In this document: positions 1-4,590 of the stretch, piece after piece
Layout of the letters: each line of letters starts with the position of its first letter
Numbering within the stretch: the first letter of the stretch is position 1
Assembly: GCA_029858545.1 (NCBI GenBank)
Contig: JAOUFA010000252.1
Span: forward strand, 1-5,737
Length of the DNA stretch: 5,737 nucleotides
Direction: 5' to 3'
Source of the DNA: Betaproteobacteria bacterium
GTDB taxonomy: Bacteria > Pseudomonadota > Gammaproteobacteria > Burkholderiales > SG8-39
Program-made: the position numbers and the translations under genes
Notes under the pieces: model-generated
What the model was told of the DNA's origin: nothing
What the model saw: only the letters and a program-made list of their open reading frames with translations
Database searches by the model: none

Positions 1-414
1 CATCCGGCCGCAGGCCATGATGCGGCGCAGATTCATCGCGCGGCACAGCCGCCGCCTCGCCTGGTAGAGCTTCGTGCCGATGCCGTGCCGTCGCATCGTG
101 GGGTCGGCGAACACCTCGGCGCCGTAAAGCGTGCGGCCGCTCGGGTCGTGGGTATCGAAGCTGCCGTCTCCGGTAACCTCTTTCCAGGTATGTTGCGTTC
201 CGTAGTCGTCCCAGCGCACGATCAGCGAACTCGCCACGCCGACGACCCGCTCGCCGATGCAGCAGACGACCTGACCCTGGGGGAAGACGGCGAGCTGGCG
301 CTCGAGCTGATCCTGGCGCCAACCGCCGATCTTCGGGTAGACCAGCGTCTGAAGGCCCATGATTTGCGGGATGTCCGCAGGGCAAGTGTGGCGAACGATT
401 GCCGAGCTATCCAT
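1..414 (-). CDS. GNAT N-acetyltransferase domain, N-terminal part of a probable GNAT/carbon-nitrogen hydrolase fusion (3' end outside window)
   Basis: The reading frame starts at ATG 414-412 and stays open to base 1, giving 138 residues with no stop, so the gene is truncated by the window. The translation begins MDSSAIVRHTCPADIPQIM. It contains an FPQGQ segment (44-48), HDPSGRTLYGAEV (89-101) and the acetyl-CoA binding loop RRHGIG (108-113), followed by LYQARRRLCRAMNLRRI. The last two match, from memory, the GNAT half of bacterial bifunctional proteins that carry a nitrilase-superfamily hydrolase domain C-terminally. The GNAT part would bind acetyl-CoA and acetylate an amine; the substrate is not evident. 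The hydrolase half is not visible, so the fusion is inference, and a stand-alone GNAT is the alternative. No Shine-Dalgarno sequence precedes the ATG. Another ATG at 422-420 is out of frame. The gene follows the zinc-ribbon gene by 98 nt and probably has its own promoter. Confidence 0.88.
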   Translation of the reverse strand, partial: MDSSAIVRHTCPADIPQIMGLQTLVYPKIGGWRQDQLERQLAVFPQGQVVCCIGERVVGVASSLIVRWDDYGTQHTWKEVTGDGSFDTHDPSGRTLYGAEVFADPTMRRHGIGTKLYQARRRLCRAMNLRRIMACGRM

Positions 415-512
415 GCGCGCATTGTAACCCGGGCAGTCGCGTCCACCCGCCGCGGCCGGGGCGCGCGCACGGCGCGTCGCTCATCGCGGCGAGTGCAGGC
501 CGACGCGTCGCG
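415..512. other. 98-nt intergenic region with GC-rich inverted repeats
   Basis: This gap separates the stop of the zinc-ribbon gene from the GNAT start. It holds the candidate TACAAT box, a perfect 10-bp palindrome CGACGCGTCG at 501-510, and a GC-rich potential hairpin at 463-477 (six-base arms, one of them a G-T pair, around a 3-base loop). Neither inverted repeat is followed by a T-rich run in the direction of transcription, so I do not call an intrinsic terminator. No small gene is supported here. Confidence 0.5.
421..426 (-). promoter_or_regulatory. Candidate -10 box (TACAAT) for the GNAT gene
   Basis: On the minus strand, TACAAT lies six bases before the ATG at 414 and differs from the sigma-70 consensus TATAAT at one position. 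Normal spacing would place the transcription start at the A of the ATG, giving a leaderless mRNA. That fits the lack of any Shine-Dalgarno sequence. No good -35 hexamer is found at 16-18 nt upstream (the sequence there is GC-rich, around GGGTGG), so support is partial. Confidence 0.4.
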
Positions 513-1043
513 CTAGACGCGCACGAACGACGTCGCCTGGCACTTGGGGCAAGGCGGAATATAGCCCGCCCGCGCAAGTTCGATCCGTTCGTGGCACGCC
601 TGACATTCGAAGGCGCCGCCGTGCGTCATTTCTCCTGCGGCGTAGGTCTGATGCTCGAGCTTCTGGCCGACCTTCTCCAGCCAGCCTCCCAGAGAGGTCG
701 CCGCCTGACCGAGAAAGACGCTGCCCCGGTCGCGCCAGACGCTGAACAGGTCGGCGCTCTTCTCCGAAAAAGCCTCCCACTTCGGGCCGAGCCGTTCGGC
801 CGTGACGGCCATGTCTTTCCTCAGTGCAGTGACCGCCTTCGCGACCGCGGCGCTCGTGAACGTGCCCGCGGTCCTGAGCTTTTCGGCGCCGGCTTCGACC
901 GCCTGGTGTACCGTGTCCGCGTTCACCTTCTGACGAACGTTGCCGAGCGCTTCCTTCACGTACTGGCGCAGCTTTTCGTACGCGGCGACTTCCTCTTCGC
1001 GCGACTTGTCGCCGGAATCAACGGGCTTTTGTTGGTCGGTCAT
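513..1043 (-). CDS. DUF1451 family (YbeL-like) zinc-ribbon protein
   Basis: This 176-residue soluble protein has no signal peptide or membrane segment. The N-terminal 130 residues are charged and apparently mostly helical (for example YEKLRQYVKEALGNVRQKV), possibly coiled-coil. They lead into a LEHQTYAAGEMTHGG stretch (129-143) typical of the family. The C-terminus is a zinc ribbon with two CxxC knuckles, C147/C150 and C165/C168, which would bind one zinc ion. Length and layout match DUF1451 proteins such as E. coli YbeL as I recall them; their molecular role is poorly known. The start is ATG 1043-1041, preceded by GGAGG five bases upstream; the stop is TAG at 515-513. The gene lies 98 nt downstream of the DUF58 gene on the same strand, so it could receive read-through, but a TAGAAT box in the gap suggests its own promoter. 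Family assignment is firm; function is unknown. Confidence 0.92.
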   Translation of the reverse strand: MTDQQKPVDSGDKSREEEVAAYEKLRQYVKEALGNVRQKVNADTVHQAVEAGAEKLRTAGTFTSAAVAKAVTALRKDMAVTAERLGPKWEAFSEKSADLFSVWRDRGSVFLGQAATSLGGWLEKVGQKLEHQTYAAGEMTHGGAFECQACHERIELARAGYIPPCPKCQATSFVRV

Positions 1044-1048
1044 GATGT

Positions 1049-1053
1049 CCTCC
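1049..1053 (-). promoter_or_regulatory. Shine-Dalgarno sequence GGAGG of the zinc-ribbon gene
   Basis: On the minus strand GGAGG is followed by ACATC and then ATG, a near-ideal five-base spacing. It fixes the start at 1043 and is the strongest ribosome binding site in the window, suggesting independent and efficient translation compared with the coupled operon genes upstream. Confidence 0.85.
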
Positions 1054-1124
1054 GTTGTGCGCGTGTCTTCGGATCGGCGTCCCGGGCTCCGCGCGTGCGG
1101 GGCGGTTCGCCGGCTTGCCGAAGC

Positions 1125-1130
1125 ATTCTA
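1125..1130 (-). promoter_or_regulatory. Candidate -10 box (TAGAAT) for the zinc-ribbon gene
   Basis: TAGAAT on the minus strand, 11 bases past the DUF58 stop codon, matches TATAAT at five of six positions. It would give a leader of about 75 nt before the ATG at 1043. The expected -35 position, inside the end of the DUF58 gene, reads GGGCGG-like and is a poor match, so the call rests on the -10 box and the position in the gap only. Confidence 0.3.
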
Positions 1131-1141
1131 GCGCGCAACGC

Positions 1142-2449
1142 CTACAGCCGCCCGCCCCGCTTGATATCGATATAGCGGTTGACGAGCGCGATCGGCAACT
1201 CGGGAGGCTCGACATCGAGGCACACCGCGCCGCTTCTGGCCAGGCGCTTGAACGACAGCTCACGGCGCAGCAGGTAATCCGCCGCGGCGGCGTGGGTGAG
1301 CGCGCGCTCGAAATTGTCGGCGCGCGCGGCGAGGGCGCGCGCGAGGATGCTCTCTCTCAGCGAAGCGAACAGCACCAGATGGCGGGTTTGCAGCAGGCGC
1401 AGCGCGGGGGTAAGCGCGTCGTCATCCTCGTCGCGCAGGTTGGTGAGCACCACCACCAGCGCGCGCTTTCTCAGCCGCCCCATCAAGTCGAGCGCGGCGC
1501 CGTGGTAGTCGGTGGTGTGCAGCGTGGGGGCGAGGTCGTAGACCCGGTTGAGAATCAGGTTGACCGTGGCCATCGACTTCTTCGGCGCGAGCCAGCGCCG
1601 CTCGCCCGACATGGTCAGCAGTCCCACCGCGTCGCCTTGGCGCAGGCCGACGTAGGCGAGCATCAGCGCGGAGTTGAGGACGTGATCGAAATGCGACAGT
1701 TCGCCGTCCTGCGCGTGCATGCGCCGCCCGCAGTCAAGAAGGAGAACGAGCTGCTGATCGCGCTCGTCCTGGTACTCGCGCGAGATGAGCTTTCCCATGC
1801 GCGAGCTCGCCTTCCAGTCGACCGAGCGCGGACTGTCGCCCTGGCGGTATTCGCGCAGCTGGTGGAAGTTGAGTCCCTCGCCGCGCCTGCGCCGCTGCAA
1901 CACGCCGATCTGCGAGAGCCGGTTGTCGATCGCCAGCAGCGCGAAGCCGGTGAGCGCGGCGAAGTTGGGATACACGCGTGTTTCGGCCTCCTCGCCGATC
2001 AAGCGGTCGGTCTGCCACAGGCGAAGGCGCGAGGCGATACGTGCCTGGATGCGGCCGAATCGCAGCGGTCCGCGTCGTACCGGCCGGATCGAGTAGCGCA
2101 ACTCGGCCCAGCCCTGTGCCGGAACCGTCAGGTGCTGCGGCAGACCTCGCGCTTCGATGCCGTGCGGGAAATGGTCCTGCAGTTCGCACCTCAGCGGCAG
2201 GCCGGCGCGGTTCTCCAGCCGTATGCATACGTCATGCGCGACGCCGAGCGCAAGCGAGCCCGGCAGCGCGCGCCGGGCCCCGGGAGCGACGATGCGTCGC
2301 GCGCCGAGCGCATCGACGAGCGCGGCCGCAGCCAGCGCGAGCGCCGCGGCGATCCAGACCTCCTGCGCCGCGGGAACGAAGGATGCGACGACACCGCCCG
2401 CGGCGAGCGCGCCGGCTAACCGGAGCAGACGGGGGGTTGGAATCAACAT
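1142..2449 (-). CDS. DUF58 domain (vWA-like) membrane protein, partner of MoxR
   Basis: This is a 435-residue protein. Two hydrophobic segments at about 11-25 and 31-46 form a probable membrane hairpin, with arginine-rich sequence on both flanks, so the rest is probably cytoplasmic. The central DUF58 signature is clear: REYRQGDSPRSVDWKASSR (199-217), then KLISREYQDERDQQLVLLLDCGRRM (220-244). The last part sits where the metal-binding (MIDAS) DxSxS motif of a von Willebrand A domain would be but reads DCGRR, so classical metal-dependent ligand binding is doubtful. DUF58 genes usually sit beside MoxR genes and their products are thought to work with that ATPase. ATG 2449-2447 lies one base after the TGA of the MoxR gene (TGAGATG) with no convincing Shine-Dalgarno, so translation is probably coupled. 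The stop is TAG at 1144-1142. It is the last gene of the operon. The family is secure; the client or ligand is unknown. Confidence 0.94.
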   Translation of the reverse strand: MLIPTPRLLRLAGALAAGGVVASFVPAAQEVWIAAALALAAAALVDALGARRIVAPGARRALPGSLALGVAHDVCIRLENRAGLPLRCELQDHFPHGIEARGLPQHLTVPAQGWAELRYSIRPVRRGPLRFGRIQARIASRLRLWQTDRLIGEEAETRVYPNFAALTGFALLAIDNRLSQIGVLQRRRRGEGLNFHQLREYRQGDSPRSVDWKASSRMGKLISREYQDERDQQLVLLLDCGRRMHAQDGELSHFDHVLNSALMLAYVGLRQGDAVGLLTMSGERRWLAPKKSMATVNLILNRVYDLAPTLHTTDYHGAALDLMGRLRKRALVVVLTNLRDEDDDALTPALRLLQTRHLVLFASLRESILARALAARADNFERALTHAAAADYLLRRELSFKRLARSGAVCLDVEPPELPIALVNRYIDIKRGGRL

Positions 2450-2450
2450 C

Positions 2451-3431
2451 TCAGCTGCGCGGTGCTTCCACCTGTTGCAGTAGCGCGGCGATCAGGCTGT
2501 CGCTCGACTGGCCCTCGATTTCGAGTTCGGGCGCCGGGGTGACGCGGTGGCGCAGGCAGGGCAGCGCGATGCGCTTGATATCGTCGGGGGTGACGTAGTC
2601 GCGCCCGGCGATCAGCGCGGCGGAGCGCGCGGCGCGCACCAGCGCGATGCCGGCGCGCGGTCCGGCGCCGATCGCCACGCCGTTCCAGGTGCGCGTGGCG
2701 CGCGCGATGCGGATCGCGTAGTCGAGCACCTGGTCGTCGATCGAGATCGCCGCGGCGATGCGCTGCAAGGCGAGCAGCACTTCGGGTTTGATCAGGGTCT
2801 GCACGGCATCGACATTGAGCTTGTCGCCGATCTGACCCGTGGTGACGCGCCTCACCATGTCGAATTCCTCCTCGAGCGGCGGATAGCCGATGCGCAATTT
2901 GAGGAGAAAACGGTCGAGTTGCGCCTCGGGAAGCGCATAGGTGCCTTCCTGCTCGATCGGGTTTTGCGTCGCGAGCACCATGAAAGGCGGGTCGAGACGG
3001 TGCGGCGTGCCTTCGAGGGTCACCTGGCCCTCCTGCATTACTTCGAGGAGTGCCGATTGCGTCTTCGCCGGCGCGCGGTTGATTTCGTCGGCGAGCAGCA
3101 GGTTGGTGAACACCGGGCCGCGGCGTGCGACGAACTGGCCGCTCGCCTGGTCGTAGAGCGTGTGGCCGGTGACGTCGGCGGGCATCAGATCGGGCGTGAA
3201 CTGGATGCGCGCGAAACGCGCGTCGAAGGTCTTGGCCATCGCGCGCACCAGCAGCGTCTTGCCCAGCCCCGGGACGCCTTCGATCAGCACGTGGCCGCCG
3301 GCGAGCAGCGCGGCGAGCGCGTGCTCGACCACCTCCTGCTGGCCGACCATCGCGCGACCGATTTCGGCGCGCATGCGCGAGAGCACGTCGGCGGCCTGCG
3401 CGATCTTGTCCGCGGGGATAGTGGAGGTCAT
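2451..3431 (-). CDS. MoxR family AAA+ ATPase
   Basis: This 326-residue soluble AAA+ ATPase is full length for MoxR proteins. Visible motifs are Walker A GVPGLGKT (52-59, K58 and T59), Walker B LLLADEINR (111-119, D115 and E116), sensor 1 ATQNP (154-158), the conserved LPEAQLDRF (167-175) with a candidate arginine finger at R174, and sensor 2 GPRA (257-260, R259). All catalytic residues are present, so it should hydrolyse ATP, probably as a hexamer, and remodel a partner complex. ATG 3431-3429 overlaps the TGA of the upstream DUF4350 gene by four bases (ATGA) and has an AAAGGA ribosome binding site. The frame stays open far upstream of this ATG, but that extension overlaps the DUF4350 gene and reads as arginine/alanine-rich nonsense, so I reject longer starts. 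The DUF58 gene follows after one base. MoxR ATPases commonly serve vWA partners in maturation of enzyme or envelope complexes; the substrate here cannot be named. Confidence 0.97.
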   Translation of the reverse strand: MTSTIPADKIAQAADVLSRMRAEIGRAMVGQQEVVEHALAALLAGGHVLIEGVPGLGKTLLVRAMAKTFDARFARIQFTPDLMPADVTGHTLYDQASGQFVARRGPVFTNLLLADEINRAPAKTQSALLEVMQEGQVTLEGTPHRLDPPFMVLATQNPIEQEGTYALPEAQLDRFLLKLRIGYPPLEEEFDMVRRVTTGQIGDKLNVDAVQTLIKPEVLLALQRIAAAISIDDQVLDYAIRIARATRTWNGVAIGAGPRAGIALVRAARSAALIAGRDYVTPDDIKRIALPCLRHRVTPAPELEIEGQSSDSLIAALLQQVEAPRS

Positions 3432-4582
3432 TGCTTTTCCTTTCCGCTTCGATGTCTGAGTTGTTCGTGGATGTACTGGTAGAGCCCGATCAATCCCGAG
3501 AATACGTCGGGCCGCCGAGCGGCCTGCGGATAGAGGATGAAGCGCGTTTCCGTCGGCTTGATATTGAACTGCGCGATCAGGCGCTTTTCCTGCTCCGCAC
3601 TGAGCAGTCCCGCGAAATCGGGCTGCGAGCGCGCGATGCGCCGCAGCAGCGCTTCGCGCGCCGCTTCCGCGAGCGCATCGCCGCCGCCGCGCGACCAGGC
3701 GAAGCGCCCGCTTGCGCGCAGGTGGTCGAGCAGCCGTCTGCGCACCGGTTCGGGGTCGGGGGCGCGCGCACCGAAGCGCGGCACGATGCGCCACAGCCAC
3801 AGTGTGAGCAGCAGCGCGAGGCCGGCGAGCGCCGTCCAGGCGTGTTCGCGCAGCCAGTCGAAGAGCGAGAGCTTGCTTGGACCGTCGAAGAAATACGCCG
3901 TGCGCATGCGGGGATCGAAGCGCGCGATCTGCCAGAGCAGTTCGGCGTGATTGAATTCGCCGATATGGCGGTTGCGCGCGAAGGAGAGCGTGGCGAGAGC
4001 CGTGACCCGGCCCTTTCCCTGCGGGAAATGCAGCAGCAGCGTCGCGGATGAATTCCTCGCGCCGGCGGTGGCCTGCGCGGCCTCCAGGCTGAGCGGCGCG
4101 GACAGTTGCGCCTTGATCGGATCGGGGGCCTGCGCAAGAGTGAAGACGAAGGGGTCGCCGGACTCGTTGCTGGTCTTCGCTTTCCTGCGCGCCACCTTGA
4201 GATCGTCGAGGAGCGGGTCGGCAGTGCCGAGGCGCTCGCTTTCGATCACCAGATGTCCGCCCGAGCGGGTCCATACCAGCAGGCGTTCCCGGTCGTGCGC
4301 CGAGAGAATCGCGCGCGGCGCGGCGAGGACGAGCATCGCGCGCGCCGGCAGCGCATGCAGTTCGGGCACCGCCTTGAGGTGATGAACCTCGATCCCCATG
4401 CGATCGAGCAGGCGCTCGGCGGCGAGCCAGGGATTACGGCGCGCCTCGCCCCGGTAGCCGGTATGCACGGTTCGCGATTCGAATTCGACGCGATCGAGCA
4501 GCCAGATCGAGGCGCCGCCCAGCAGCGCGAGCGCGATCGCGTAGAGTGAAAAACGCTTGCCGATCGAGGAAGCGATGCGCAT
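3428..4582 (-). CDS. DUF4350 domain membrane protein
   Basis: This 384-residue protein has a membrane segment at about 12-29, after a basic N-terminus (MRIASSIGKR), and a second at about 248-266, followed by RIVPRFGAR. By the positive-inside rule both ends are cytoplasmic and residues 30-247 form a periplasmic domain. That domain starts with RNPWLAAERLLDRMG (49-63) and contains APRAILSAHDRERLLVWTRSGGHLVIES, a Rossmann-like alternation typical of DUF4350, which I recall as resembling the glutamine-amidotransferase-like fold. No catalytic triad is apparent. The cytoplasmic tail (267-384) carries EPVRRRLLDHLRASGRF, also typical of these operon proteins. ATG 4582-4580 lies 7 nt after the upstream stop without a Shine-Dalgarno; the TGA at 3430-3428 overlaps the MoxR ATG. 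Longer in-frame starts up to about 5131 would overlap the upstream gene and add low-complexity sequence. It is probably an accessory or sensing subunit of the MoxR module; the precise role is unknown. Confidence 0.85.
   Translation of the reverse strand: MRIASSIGKRFSLYAIALALLGGASIWLLDRVEFESRTVHTGYRGEARRNPWLAAERLLDRMGIEVHHLKAVPELHALPARAMLVLAAPRAILSAHDRERLLVWTRSGGHLVIESERLGTADPLLDDLKVARRKAKTSNESGDPFVFTLAQAPDPIKAQLSAPLSLEAAQATAGARNSSATLLLHFPQGKGRVTALATLSFARNRHIGEFNHAELLWQIARFDPRMRTAYFFDGPSKLSLFDWLREHAWTALAGLALLLTLWLWRIVPRFGARAPDPEPVRRRLLDHLRASGRFAWSRGGGDALAEAAREALLRRIARSQPDFAGLLSAEQEKRLIAQFNIKPTETRFILYPQAARRPDVFSGLIGLYQYIHEQLRHRSGKEKQ
3435..3445 (-). promoter_or_regulatory. Ribosome binding site of the MoxR gene
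   Basis: The purine-rich run GGAAAGGAAAA on the minus strand places AAAGGA (GG at 3440-3439) seven bases before the ATG at 3431. It lies inside the last codons of the DUF4350 gene. It supports 3431 as the MoxR start and allows re-initiation at the ATGA overlap. Confidence 0.7.
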
Positions 4583-4590
4583 CGGCCGAT
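4573..4590. repeat. Two overlapping palindromes at the DUF4129/DUF4350 junction
   Basis: CGATGCGCATCG (4573-4584) and ATCGGCCGAT (4581-4590) are both perfect palindromes. Together they cover the DUF4350 start codon and run up to the last base of the upstream stop codon. In the mRNA the first can fold into a small hairpin that includes the AUG, which would fit translation coupled to the upstream gene. Such short palindromes can also arise by chance in GC-rich coding sequence. Confidence 0.4.

Larger units (their letters stand above)
1044..1141. other. 98-nt intergenic region upstream of the zinc-ribbon gene
   Basis: The gap contains the TAGAAT box, the GGAGG ribosome binding site and an imperfect GC-rich inverted repeat at 1086-1103 (seven-base arms with one mismatch in the minus-strand RNA, four-base loop). 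No T-tract follows the repeat, so it does not look like a terminator of the MoxR operon. No coding sequence is supported. Confidence 0.45.

Noticed and set aside
222..470. Minus-strand frame starting at the ATG nearby (422-420) or further upstream
   Set aside because: It is out of frame with the GNAT domain and its translation is an Arg/Ser-rich shadow.
463..477. GC-rich hairpin considered as an intrinsic terminator
   Set aside because: No T-rich run follows it on the minus strand, and similar GC hairpins occur throughout this base composition.
399..1175. Plus-strand open frame of about 258 codons spanning the zinc-ribbon gene and both flanking gaps
   Set aside because: It has no recognisable motif and no supporting start context, and the opposite strand has a strong GGAGG site and a conserved zinc ribbon.
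1055..2419. Plus-strand open frame of about 454 codons opposite the DUF58 gene
   Set aside because: It is antisense to a gene with clear DUF58 motifs. The translation is rich in Arg, Ala, Gln and Gly with no recognisable domain, as expected for a shadow frame in GC-rich DNA.
2547..3482. Plus-strand open frame of about 311 codons opposite the MoxR gene
   Set aside because: It lies antisense to an ATPase with all AAA+ motifs intact, and its translation is His/Arg/Asp-rich with no family resemblance.
3432..4274. Upstream extension of the MoxR frame (about 281 extra codons)
   Set aside because: It overlaps the DUF4350 gene in another frame and reads as low-complexity Arg/Ala-rich sequence. The ATG at 3431 has a ribosome binding site and the expected MoxR N-terminus.
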